Below, one piece after another: positions 36,835 to 47,940 of a stretch of 64,000 bases of DNA. How positions within the stretch are numbered: the stretch's first letter is position 1; each line of letters opens with the position of its first letter. The position numbers and the translations under genes were made by a program. The notes below the pieces were generated by a model that saw only the letters and a program-made list of their open reading frames with translations, was not told where the DNA came from and did not search any database. The stretch is from Henckelia pumila (lineage: Eukaryota > Streptophyta > Magnoliopsida > Lamiales > Gesneriaceae): NCBI RefSeq assembly GCF_033568475.1, contig NW_027331833.1:3162001-3226000 (forward strand). The letters run 5' to 3'.

Positions 36835-37535
36835 ACTCCAACTCTCGCCAATAATAGGCTAAATCTACCTTTTTTGTTACTAGCATATTTTCTTTATGTT
36901 TTGATACTATAATTTTGTTATGTAGTTTTCAACTAATATGATTATTTTGTTATACAAGCAGATCACTTTGTCGAAAGCTTATCATATCTCCTCTCCTATA
37001 CCAACGCTTACTTACGATGTAAACGTCATAGACCCTAGCAATCATAAAAAAAAATTCCCAACAATAAGAGGCTTGGCCAGCCCCATGAGACATTTGAAAT
37101 TATGACGCTGTAAGAGGTCAAGATGAAATAATGATATTACAAGTCCCGGGATACCTCACCTCGTACTAAGTTGGTTTAGGACTTCCCCATTAGACAAAAT
37201 ATTGGGAGACTGATCCCCTCCCAATACTCCAATATTAAAGCGATAGTATTTTATTCATCAAACAAGTATGCAATAACAAATTCAAAATGCAAAAGAGATA
37301 TGATAATCGACAAAATTGAATTTATATATATAAAGGAATTATTGTTTTTCCTTTGCTCCTCCACCAACTATTAACTTACTCAAAAAGAACAGACAAAGTC
37401 TATGACTTTGACTTTGTTACAAAAAATTTTTTTTGCCCAAAAGTGGCAAGAAATAATAAAGCTAAACTGCTCCACGGCTCCAAAGAGTAGTCTCCATGTA
37501 GCTTCGACACACACCGTCATTATTGATTGTATAAG
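36835..37535. other. Tat element spacer between integrase and antisense gene
   Basis: No frame is supported on either strand. It has a short duplicated phrase 'gggagactgatcccctcccaa' as a small palindrome near 37207. It is consistent with the long untranslated 3' region of Tat-group elements. Confidence 0.45.
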
Positions 37536-38092
37536 CTAAAAATTCGAACGCAAAGCTTCGATCATCTCCTCATCACCCAGTCCTCCCAATAAATTCCCTA
37601 AGGGAGGATCCGATTCATCCTCAACTCTTGCAGTTCTAGGCTCCGGAATTTTAGGGTGAATCATCATAATAATTTCCTCCGGAACTAGTTTAGTATCTCG
37701 TAGTTCTTGGCAACAATCCACGACAACTTCATCATGAATAACAATCGCCCGCTGAATCACTTCATCTCTAAAAGCTGTGGATTCTCGATAGCCTTCAATT
37801 GCTTTTTCTCCGGTGCTTCGCAAGAGATTCTTGCCTATTGACGAACTGAGAAAAATCTCACGGTCTTCGATTCACGGGAATATTTCCCTCTAAGTTCCTC
37901 CATCTCCTTGCACAATGCATCGTACTTTTTGGATTTTTCTTCAAGCTCCTTTTGCGACTTGAGAAAATTATCTTGAGCCTTAGTGTTTTCCTCGCCAAGT
38001 CTTTTGCACTCACCCCTTAAGGACGTAAGCTCATCATCAAATTTTTTCCCGGAATTTCGAGACCTCTCTTCTCGAAATTGAAAAGTGTGAGT
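37536..38092 (-). pseudogene. Antisense coiled-coil gene of the Tat element, 3' part
   Basis: Minus-strand coding sequence from the Tekay-2 insertion site down to 37536. From 38092 to about 37870 it encodes an E/K-rich coiled coil (for example LRGECKRLGEEN and KELEEKSKKYDALC). A one- or two-base shift near 37865 leads into the open frame 37823-37536, which carries IPEPRTARVEDESDPP and ends MIEALRSNF. The 5' part lies at 47744-47940. Antisense ORFs between pol and the 3' LTR are described for some Tat-group elements such as Grande and Retand; this looks like one of them. Function is unknown. Confidence 0.65.
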
Positions 38093-40359
38093 TGTAACGC
38101 CCGAAATTATTTAATTTTAATTCGAAAATATTTAATTTGGGAATATTTGAAGTTTTGATTTAAATTCTAATATTCTTAAATTATTTAGGATTGAAATTGA
38201 ATGAGATAAGGAATTGAGGACTAAATTGCAAAGAGGCAATAATTGGTGGGCTAAAGTGCAAAATCCTGATGTTAGTGGGACACTTGTTTAATGGAAGCAT
38301 GTTCACGTGTGATACAACAAATTCTTCATCAGAATAGTGAGAGCAAAATCGAGAGCAGAGAAGGGAGGAAGAAAGGGCTCAAGCAAAATATTATATTCAA
38401 AGTTTCATAACTCAATATCCATTAATCCAATTTCGGTTTCGGGCACGATTTTGGAATCCTCAGAAGAAGAGCTTTAACGTGATGTAAGAATTATTATGTT
38501 TTATCATGATCAGCATGTTTCGAAATTTGAGTGTTGAGGAAATCAGATTTTGATGTTAAATATATGTTCTTGAACTACTATGGATGGAATATTCGATGTT
38601 GAACCGATGAACAGTTATCGTGTTGAATTGTTATCATTTTACAGCTCATTTTCGAACATGGTTACTTCTGATTTTCTGGTGTATTGATGTGTGCTTACTG
38701 ATTTATGGATAATAGGAAGTGAATATAGATAGCTTTGAGTTTCAGTTGCCAAGTTTATATCGTTACGGCGCCGAGTTTATGATTTGTGGCTGTTTTGCTA
38801 TCTTGTATTGAGCTGTGATTTTGATGAGTTCTAGTTGATGTTGGTAAGCTTTATAAACTTCATTTCAGATTGTGTTTAAAGATCATCGAGCTCAAGAACA
38901 TTTCCTTCGAACCGATAGAGATTTGAATCAAGGTTTTAAGCTATTCTACAATGGAGTTTGAATGGGTTTAAGCGCAGATTTTTATACAAGTCTTGTGATT
39001 GTATTGTTCAGATTTGGATAGCTTGAAGTTGCCTTGAAACATCACATTTGAAAGGTAAAAGTGAACTAGGATTCGATTGGGATTATAACTCGAGATGGTT
39101 TGTATCGAGTTCCCTAAATCACATACTTATTTGCTTATTTTCTTTTACATGTTATATTTGAATGGTTGAATGAGTCTTGATTTTAATGAATGCTATTTTG
39201 TTGATATATGTTGCATTCATCTTGTAAGACTTGTTCTTTGATTTTGAAATGAACGGAAACGTTCGATTAGACGATTTGAAGGATTATATATGTATGGCCT
39301 GGGTGGTTGACTTAGCCTAGCGTCTGATTTACATATATAGTGGCTTCAAAGTCTAGAGAAGCAAGATAAGTAGCCCCACCTCGGTCGGGAGAGTCAGTGG
39401 TTAGTTATGATATCTTCTTCTCGAGATCCCAACCGATGAAATAAGAGAACTCGTTAGAGAACCTTATTTTAAAACATGCATTGTATTTAATTTTATATCA
39501 TGAATTTGATATATACTTTGCTATGCATGTTTAGTTGCTTTTACTGAGAAATATATTTCTTACCGGAGTTATCCGGTTATTGTTGTGTTGTATGTATCAT
39601 GGCAATAGGCGGGAATGGAACAAGGCAAAAGCGATCTTGAAGAACAAGGGGTGAAAGAGATGAGAGAATAACGTGATGATCCGAGTTTAGATGGTTTGAG
39701 CTGTCAATGTTTGTGTTGAGTCTCAAAACATGATCTTGTTATAGCTACTTGTACCAAGACTTGTTGGTGATTAAGTGTTTGTGTTGTTCATGTATTTAGG
39801 ATTTGAGTTGATGATGTAAATCCTTAAGACAACATGTTGTAGCTTAATCCTTTTTGTATAACAAAGATTCTTGTTTGTTATGTGAGCCTTTCTTGAGTTG
39901 ATATTAAGGCTTTGTTATGATCTTATTCTATCAATTCATATCATGTTAGTATGCAAGCTAGCTTATGATTATGTATACACCATGCATGAGTTGATGTTAG
40001 ATGAGAAAGGAAGAAGGAACTTGTGTTGACAACAAAAATGATCTATGCTTTTTTTTTTCTGGAAAATGAGCTCGCTCGATCGAGTGATTCCTACCGATCA
40101 AGCGAGGCCTTTAATTTTGAGGCAGAAAGGTGAGCACTTTGGGCTCGCTCGATCGGTAAAGTTTGACCGATCGAGCGAGGCCAAATTTTGCTTCCACCCG
40201 AGAGTTGAGCTTCATGGCTCGCTCGATCGGTAGCTTTTAACCGATCGAGCGAGGTGCTCACTTTTAAAAAAAAAATTTATTATTTTATTTAGTTTTTGAT
40301 TCTTTGACTATTATTTACGATGATTTGATTAATGAGAGATTAGAACTCGGATCGTCACA
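38093..40359 (+). repeat. 5' LTR of Tekay-2 (2267 bp)
   Basis: Starts TGTAACGCCCGAAATTA and ends GGATCGTCACA. Matches 45476-47743 over its whole length. Three hairpins lie near its 3' end. The LTR has no frame of its own worth calling; the ORF at 40045-40233 is made of the hairpins. Confidence 0.95.
40071..40253 (+). repeat. Three evenly spaced 36-nt hairpins in the 5' LTR
   Basis: Inverted repeats at 40071-40106, 40144-40179 and 40218-40253, starts 73 and 74 bases apart. The second and third have a perfect 14-bp stem CTCGCTCGATCGGT with an 8-nt loop; the first has mismatches. They lie about 110 bases before the LTR end, so probably in the RNA leader (R/U5) as well as in the 3' end of the transcript. 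Confidence 0.9.
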
Positions 40360-40364
40360 ACAGG

Positions 40365-40376
40365 TGGTATCAGAGC
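40365..40376 (+). promoter_or_regulatory. Primer binding site, tRNA-iMet type (Tekay-2)
   Basis: TGGTATCAGAGC five bases after the 5' LTR, the plant initiator tRNA-Met complement. Confidence 0.93.
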
Positions 40377-40811
40377 AAGAAAAATTCTGGACTGAGTTAG
40401 ATAGCGAGTGGGGTAGATCGAGTCATCTTCCTTGCTTACTTATTTTATCATGCTATGATTTAATTACATGATTGAATTACATGATTGAATTACATGTGGT
40501 AAATGCTAGCATAGTTTACTTTCAAGTATTTTATTACATGATGTTGTATTTATTTTATTTGAAAGTATGATTTATGATAATTAAAGACGCATGCTTACTG
40601 GAATATCTGGAATGATTAGATGCATGTGTTCTGATAAATTATGATATGCTACCTGATTATCGGAATGGATTGGAAGCATGTCTTGTTGAGTACTTCGATT
40701 ATTTTTTTTAAGATTGAATCAGAACCGAATCTTGATCAGAGGTAAGATGATCGGAGGAGGACTGAGATAGATTTGATGATTGTGGTATCCTAACCCTTTT
40801 GATAATCAGAT
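40377..40811 (+). other. Untranslated leader of Tekay-2
   Basis: 435 nt, AT-rich, with the phrase 'tgattgaattacatg' partly repeated near 40470. No ORF. Unlike Tekay-1, there is no coiled-coil frame before gag. Confidence 0.6.
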
Positions 40812-43800
40812 ATGTCTCGAAGACCAGGACGACCTCCTCTTAGACCTCAGGTTCCTACTCCTATACCAGAGCAGACAGTTCATACTCCTCTGCCGGAACA
40901 TACAGTGGTAACACCGATAGTACCTCAAGCTGCAGTCCCGAGCAATGAACAGGGAAGTACCTCTCGAGATATGACAGATATGGCTGCCAATCCGATGGAA
41001 ACATTATTGAAAAGATTTCAATCATACCATCCGCCTACTCTGAACGGTACTAAAAATGCAGTTGTATGTGAAGGATGGTTCGATGACATGGAGATGTTGT
41101 TTGATTCGCTTGATTATGGTGATGAGCGGAGAGTCAGATTAATTGGACATCAGTTGCATGAGGTTGCGAAGAGCTGGTGGTCCACGACCAAGAAAGCTTT
41201 GGAGCGTAGAGGAACTGTACTGATGTGGAATGTCTTCAAAACTGAGTTTTACCAACGCTTCTTTCCAGTGTCTTACCGCAAAGATAAAGGTGCAGAATTT
41301 GCGAACCTGAAGCAGGGAAACTTAAATATTGAAGATTATGTTGCAAAATTCACTACATTGCTACGTTTTGCTCCACATGTTGCTGATAGTGATGAGGCAA
41401 TGGCTGATCAGTTCATTAATGGATTGACTCCGGAGGTCTTTACTTTGGTAAATACAAGGCGACCAAATAATTTTGCTGATGCTTTGAACAGTGCCAAAGG
41501 AGCAGAAGCTGGTTTGATACAACAGCGAGGAGCTTCGTATATCGCTCAGCCTCCAAGACAGTCACAAACCTCAGCCCCAATCTCGCAACAACCTCCTCGA
41601 TTTGAAAGTGGTGGTAGTAGCAGTGGCAAGAAAGGATATTTGCAATCTCGAGGAAAACAGTTTAAAAAGTCAGGGAGCAGTTTTTTGAGTTCCAGTGGTA
41701 CAAAACAGAAGACAGGAGTGTTCTGTAACAGTTGTGGTGGAGGTCATCCAACCGATCAGTGCCGAGGTGTATCTGGGAGGTGCCATATATGCCATCAGAC
41801 TGGACATTTTGCGAGGGTGTGTCCTCAGAGAGGTTCTGGACAGTCACGAGGTACAGAGTCATCACGATCAGTGGCTCAACCTGCGAGGCAAGCCTCTTCC
41901 GTTCATTCCTTTCAACCATCACATCCACAGAAACAGCCAAGGCCAGGAGGAAGTCAGACAGACAGTCAGCCACAGAGACAACATGCTCATGTCTTTGCAC
42001 TGACGGAGGAACAGGCACAGGGAGCACCAGATGACGTGATTGTAGGTAACTGTTCTATTTTTGGTTATCCTGCATATGTATTGATAGATACAGGTGCATC
42101 CCATATGTTTATCTCTACACGATTTGCATCCTTACATGCTTTGCCTGTTGAATCATTACCTGTTATAGTATCTGTTTCTTCTCCTTTGGGGAAAGGTCTT
42201 ATATCTATTCAGACAGTTAAGAATTGTTTGTTACAGTATGACGGTAATGAGATCGAGATAGATTGTTTTGTACTTGGTTTGTCTGATTTTGACTGCATTA
42301 TTGGGATTGATATGCTAAACAAGTACAGAGCTACCGTAGATTGTTTTTAGAAGATAGTGAGGTTCAGACCTGAGATGGCTGGAGAATGGAAATTCTATGG
42401 TAAGGGTTCTCGTGCTAAGATTCCTCTGATTTCTGTATTATCTATGACCCGACTTTTGCAGAAAGGAGCGGAGGGATTTATTGTATATGCAGTTGATGTT
42501 CTGAAAACTAGCCCGAACTTGGCTGACTTGCCAGTGGTTAGTGAATTTGCGGATGTTTTCCCTGATGAGATTCCAGGACTACCTCCATACCGTGAGATTG
42601 ATTTCAACATAGAACTGATGCCAGGTACTGCACCGATTTCTAAAGCACCTTATCGAATGATACTAGTGGAATTGAAAGAGTTGAAAGATCAGTTGGAAGA
42701 TTTACTGGCCAAAGGATACATTCGACCCAGTGTTTCTCCTTGGGGTGCTCCAGTATTGTTTGTCAGGAAGAAAGACGGTTCAATGAGATTGTGCATCGAC
42801 TACCGGCAACTGAACAAGGCAACGGTAAAGAACAAATACCCTTTGCCTCGTATTGATGATTTATTTGACCAGTTGCAGGGTTCTTCTATGTATTCCAAGA
42901 TCGATCTGAGATCTGGATACCATCAGCTGAGAGTTAGAGATTCTGATATTCCGAAAACTGCTTTCAGAACCAGGTATGACCACTATGAGTTTATAGTTAT
43001 GTCGTTTGGTCTGACAAATGCTCCAGCTGTGTTTATGGCTTTGATGAATCGTGTGTTTCAGAAATATCACGATGATTTCGTGATAATTTTTATTGATGAT
43101 ATTCTGATATATTCGAAGAATTTGATTGATCATTCTGAGCATTTGAGAACTGTGTTGAAGACTCTGAGATCTGAGAAACTGTATGCTAAATTGTCAAAAT
43201 GTGAGTTTTGGCTGAAATAGGTTGTTTTTCTTGGACATATCATATCTGGAAATGGTATATCTGTTGATTCGAGTAAAGTCGAGGCAGTGATCAGTTGGTC
43301 GAGACCTACATCTGTTCCTGAAATTCGTAGTTTCATGGGTTTGGCTGGGTATTATCGTCGATTCATCGAAGGTTTTTCCAGTATTGCGAAGCCGATTACT
43401 CAGTTAACTCAGAAGAATGTTCCTTTTATCTGGTCTGAAGCTTGTGAATGAAATGACTGACCAGTGCACCAGTCTTGACGATCCCTTCAGGTACTGGTGG
43501 TTTCACTGTTTATTGTGATGCATCTCATCGAGGTTTGGGATGTGTATTGATGCAGCGAGGGCATGTGATTGCTTATGCCTCGAGACAGCTGAAACCTCAC
43601 GAGACCAGATATCCGATTCATGATCTTGAATTGGCCGCCATCGTATTTGCTTTGAAGATTTGGCGACATTATTTGTACGGGGAACAGTTTGAAATCTATT
43701 CTGATCACAAGAGTCTGAAATATTTATTTTCACAGTCAGAACTGAATATGAGACAGCGGAGATGGCTTGATTTGCTTAAAGATTTTGATTATGAAATTAA

Positions 43801-45378
43801 ATACTATCCGGGAAAATCGAATGCAGCAGCTGATGCATTGAGTCGAAAGGTATGTTCTTTATCTCTATCGACGATTGGTGTATCTCATTTGATTGAAGAC
43901 TGTTGTTGTTCTGGATTAGTATTTGATATGAATTATCATCCTCTGCGACTTTATCAAATTCAAGTTGAACCAGAGTTACTTTTGAGAATTAAAGAAGCTC
44001 AGAAACTTGATCAGAATGTGCAGAATTCGATTGAGAAAGTTCGATCAGGGCATGTGTCTGAATACCAGGTTCAAGATGATCTTTTGTATGTAAACAATCG
44101 CCTTGTAGTGCCTGATATTTCTGATGTGCGACAACAACTACTGAAAGAGGCGCATTGTAGTCGTTATAGTATTCATCCTGGTGGGAGAAAGATGTACAAC
44201 GATTTGAAGACTCGATATTGGTGGAAACCAATGAAGTCCGATATCACTGATTTTGTGTCTCGATGTCTTAATTGCCAACAGGTGAAGGCTGAAAGGAAGA
44301 AACCGCCTGGTTTGTTACAGAGTTTATCAGTGCCAGAATGGAAATGGGATCATATTTCCATGGACTTCGTGACGAAGTTACCTCGATCTTCTAGAGGTTG
44401 CGATGCTATCTGGGTGATTATCGACAGATTGACGAAATCAGCGTGTTTTATACCTTATCGTATGACATATCGACATGATCAGATGGCAGAGCTTTATGTC
44501 CGAGAAGTTGTCAGATTACATGGAGTGCCGAAGTCTATTGTATCAGATCGTGATCCTCGATTTACATCACACTTTTAGCACAGTTTACAGAGTTCTTTGG
44601 GTACTCAGTTACACTTGAGCACAGCCTATCATCCACAGACAGATGGACATTCTGAGCGTACCATTCAGATATTAGAAGACATGTTGAGAGCTGTAGTGCT
44701 TGATTTTGGCACGAGTTGACAAGATTCATTACCACTTTGTGAATTCTCGTACAACAACAGCTATCAATCGAGTATTAAAATGGCTCCGTTTGAAGCTCTG
44801 TATGGTAGAAGGTGTCGATCACCTCTTTTCTGGGATGATATTTCGGAGGTACCTGATATTGGACCTGACATAATTCAAGATATGACTGAACAAGTAAAGA
44901 TTATACAGAGAAGAATGAAGACATCACATGATAGACAAGCGAACCTTTGTCTTTTGAACAGGGGGATCGTGTATTTCTAAAGATTTCTCCGTTCAGAGGT
45001 ACTGTACGATTTGGAAAGCGAGGGAAGTTGTCTCCACGATATATCGGTCCGTATGAGATTCTGGAGAGAATAGGCAATCTTGCCTATCGATTAGCTTTGC
45101 CTCCATCCTTGTCTGGAATACATGATGTCTTTCATGTATCAATGCTTCGAAAATACCTTGCTGATGAATCTCATGTGCTTCAATCTGATGAGGCTGAACT
45201 CGACGAAACTTTGAGTTATTTTGAAAAGCCAACTCAGATCCTTGATCGTAAAGAGGAGAAACTTCGAACGAAGACTATTCCGCTTGTGAAAGTCCAGTGA
45301 AGTCGTCATGGTATTGAAGAAGCTACTTGGGAGACGGAATCAGATATGCGACAGCGATTTCCAGAGATGTTTCAATGA
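40812..45378 (+). pseudogene. Gag-Pol of Tekay-2, disabled by stops and deletions
   Basis: Gag starts at ATG 40812 (MSRRPGRPPLRPQ). The zinc knuckle has C324, C327, H332, C337. Protease LIDTGASHMF with D426. Premature stops: TAG 42348-42350, TAG 43218-43220, TAG 44576-44578, TGA 44717-44719, TGA 45298-45300. Small deletions with frameshift lie near 43450 (start of RNase H) and near 44940 (after integrase). RT carries FIDDILIYS; RNase H has [10 protein letters not shown]; integrase has the zinc site, [16 protein letters not shown] and [10 protein letters not shown] chromodomain-like end (TQILDRKEEKLRTKTIPLVKV) precedes the natural stop at 45376-45378. By comparison with Tekay-1, each premature stop replaces a Gln or Trp codon. 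Confidence 0.92.
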
Positions 45379-45460
45379 TGTAAGTTCTCCTTTAGTTTTC
45401 TGTTATCTGATATATCGTATGTGCTGATAGTATTTGAGATTTTGAGGACGAAATCGAGTC

Positions 45461-45475
45461 TTAGTGGGGGAGAAT
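45461..45475 (+). promoter_or_regulatory. Polypurine tract of Tekay-2
   Basis: TTAGTGGGGGAGAAT directly before the 3' LTR start TGTAACG. Confidence 0.88.
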
Positions 45476-47743
45476 TGTAACGCCCGAAATTATTTAATTT
45501 TAATCCGAGAATATTTAATTTGGGAATATTTGGAGTTTTGATTTAAATTCTAATATTCTTAAATTATTTAGGATTGAAATTGAATGAGATAAGGAATTGA
45601 GGACTAAATTGCAAAGAAGCAATAATTGAAGGGCTAAAGTGCAAAATCCTGATGTTAGTGGGACACTTGTTTAATGGAAGCATGTTCACGTGTGATACAA
45701 CAAATTCTTCATCAGAATAGTGAGAGAAAAATCGAGAGCAGAGAAGGGAGGAAGAAAGGGCTCAAGAAAAATATTATATTCAAAATTTCATAACTCAATA
45801 TCCATTAATCCGATTTCGGTTTCGGGCACGATTTTGGAATCCTCAGAAGAAGAGCTTTAACGTGATGTAAGAATTATTATGTTTTATCATGATCAGCATG
45901 TTTTGAAATTTGAGTGTTGAGGAAATCAGATTTTGATGTTAAATATATGTTCTTGAACTACTATGGATGGAATATTCGATGTTGAACCGCTGAACAGTTA
46001 TCGTGTTGAATTGTTATGATTTTCCAGCTCATTTTCGAACATGGTTACTTTTGATTTTCTGGTGTATTGATGTGTGCTTACTGATTTATAGATAATAGGA
46101 AGTGAATATAGATAGCTTTGAGTTTCAGTTGCCGAGTTTATATCGTTAAGCCACCGAGTTTATGATTTGAGGCTGTTTTGCTATCTTGTATTGAGCTGTG
46201 ATTTTGATGAGTTCTAGCTGATGTTGGTAAGCTTTATAAACTTCATTTCAGATTGTGTTTAAAGATCATCGAGCTCAAGAACATTGCCTTCGAACCGATA
46301 GAGATTTGAATCAAGGTTTGAAGCTATTCTACAATGGAGTTTGAATAGGTTTAAGCGCAGATTTTTATACAAGTCTTGTGATTGTATTGTTCAGATTTGG
46401 ATAGCTTGAAGTTGCCTTGAAACATCACATTTGAAAGGTAAAAGTGAACTAGGATTCGATTGGAATTATAACTCGAGATGGTTTGTATCGAGTTCCCTAA
46501 ATCACATACTTATTTGCTTATTTGCTTTTATATGTTATATTTGAATGGTTGAATGAGTCTTGATTTTAATGAATGCTATTTTGTTGATATATATTGCATT
46601 CATCTTGTAAGACTTGTTCTTTGATTTTGAAATGAACGGAAACGTTCGATTAGGCGATTTGAAGGATTATATATGTATGGACTGGGTGATTGACTTAGCC
46701 TAGCATCTGATTTACATATATAGTGGCTTCAAAGTCTAGAGAAGCAAGATAAGTAGCCCCACCTCGATCGGAAGAGTCGGTGGTTAGTTATGATATCTTC
46801 TTCTCGGGATCCCAACCGATGAAATAAGAGAACTCGTTAGAGAACCTTATTTTAAAACATGCATTGTATTTACTTTTATATCATGAATTTGATATATGCT
46901 TTGCTATGCATGTTTAGTTCCTTTTACTGGGAAATATATTTCTCACCAGAGTTATCCGGCTATTATTGTGTTGTATGTGTCATGGCAATAGGCGGGAGTA
47001 GAACAGGGCAAAAGTGACCTTGAAGAACAAGGGGTGAAAGAGATGAGAGAATATCGTGATGATTCGAGTTTAGATGGTTTGAGCTGACAATGTTTGTGTT
47101 GAGTCTCAAAACATGATCTCGTTATAGCTACTTGTACCAAGACTTGTTGGTGATTAAGTGTTTGTGTTGTTGATGTATTTAGGATTTGAGTTGATGATGT
47201 AAATCCTTAAGACAACATGTTGTAGCTTAATCCTTTTTGTATAACAAAGATTCTTGTTTGTTATGTGAGCCTTTCTTGAGTTGATATTAAGGCTTTGTTA
47301 TTATCTTATTCTATCAATTCATATCATGTTAGTATGCAAGCTAGCTTATGATTATGTATACACCATGCATGAGTTGATGGTAGATGAGAAATGAAAGAAG
47401 GAACTTGTGTTGACAGCAAAAATGATCTGTGTTTTTTTTTCTGGAAAATGAGCTCGCTCGATCGGGTGATTCCTACCGATCGAGTGAGGCCTTTAATTTT
47501 GAGGCAGAAAGGTGAGCACTTTGGGCTCGCTCGATCGGTAAAGTTTGACCGATCGAGCGAGGCCAAATTTTGCTTCCACCCGAGAGTTGAGCTTCATGGC
47601 TCGCTCGATCGGTAGCTTTTAACCGATCGAGCGAGGTGCCCACTTTTAAAAAAAAAAAATTTATTATTTTATTTAGTCTTTGATTCTTTGACTATTATTT
47701 ACGATGATTTGATTAATGAGAGATTAGAACTCGGGTCGTCACA
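45476..47743 (+). repeat. 3' LTR of Tekay-2 (2268 bp)
   Basis: Counterpart of 38093-40359. It holds the same three hairpins at 47453-47488, 47526-47561 and 47600-47635, with the same spacing. Ends GGGTCGTCACA. Confidence 0.95.
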
Positions 47744-47940
47744 TGAGCAAACGATAAAATCTATAAAAACCCATAAATAAAAAAAATTATTTGTTACGTA
47801 AAAATCGTAATAAATAACAACAAGCAAGTAATGATATACCTGGAAGGCGGACGAAGCAAGAGACCGAGTCAACACTTCGGTAGGTTGTGGCAGTAAATGC
47901 AGCCTATCATGATCTCCAATCAGGTCCGATGAATTAGTTA
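47744..47940 (-). pseudogene. Antisense coiled-coil gene of the Tat element, 5' part with a likely intron
   Basis: On the minus strand, a short open stretch from about 47935 to 47842 (encoding ...SDLIGDHDRLHLLPQPTEV...) ends in the splice-donor-like CAG|GTATAT. About 75 bases later, 'tttttatag' gives an acceptor, and the frame then runs into the coiled coil continued at 38092. The Tekay-2 insertion separates the two. Intron and exon are inferred from splice-like signals and frame continuity only. Confidence 0.5.

Larger units (their letters stand above)
38093..47743 (+). mobile_element. Second Tekay/Del chromovirus (Tekay-2), inactive, nested in the Tat element
   Basis: 9651 bp: 5' LTR 38093-40359, primer site, gag-pol remains 40812-45378, polypurine tract, 3' LTR 45476-47743. 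The flanks are TGAGT (38088-38092) and TGAGC (47744-47748), a 5-bp target duplication with one change. Removing the element restores one continuous coiled-coil frame of the Tat antisense gene. The LTRs differ by roughly 2 percent by eye, so it is older than Tekay-1. Confidence 0.93.

Noticed and set aside
40045..40233. 62-aa frame (and 47391-47615) conserved in both Tekay-2 LTRs
   Set aside because: Generated by the hairpin repeats; conservation is due to the LTR pair, not to coding.
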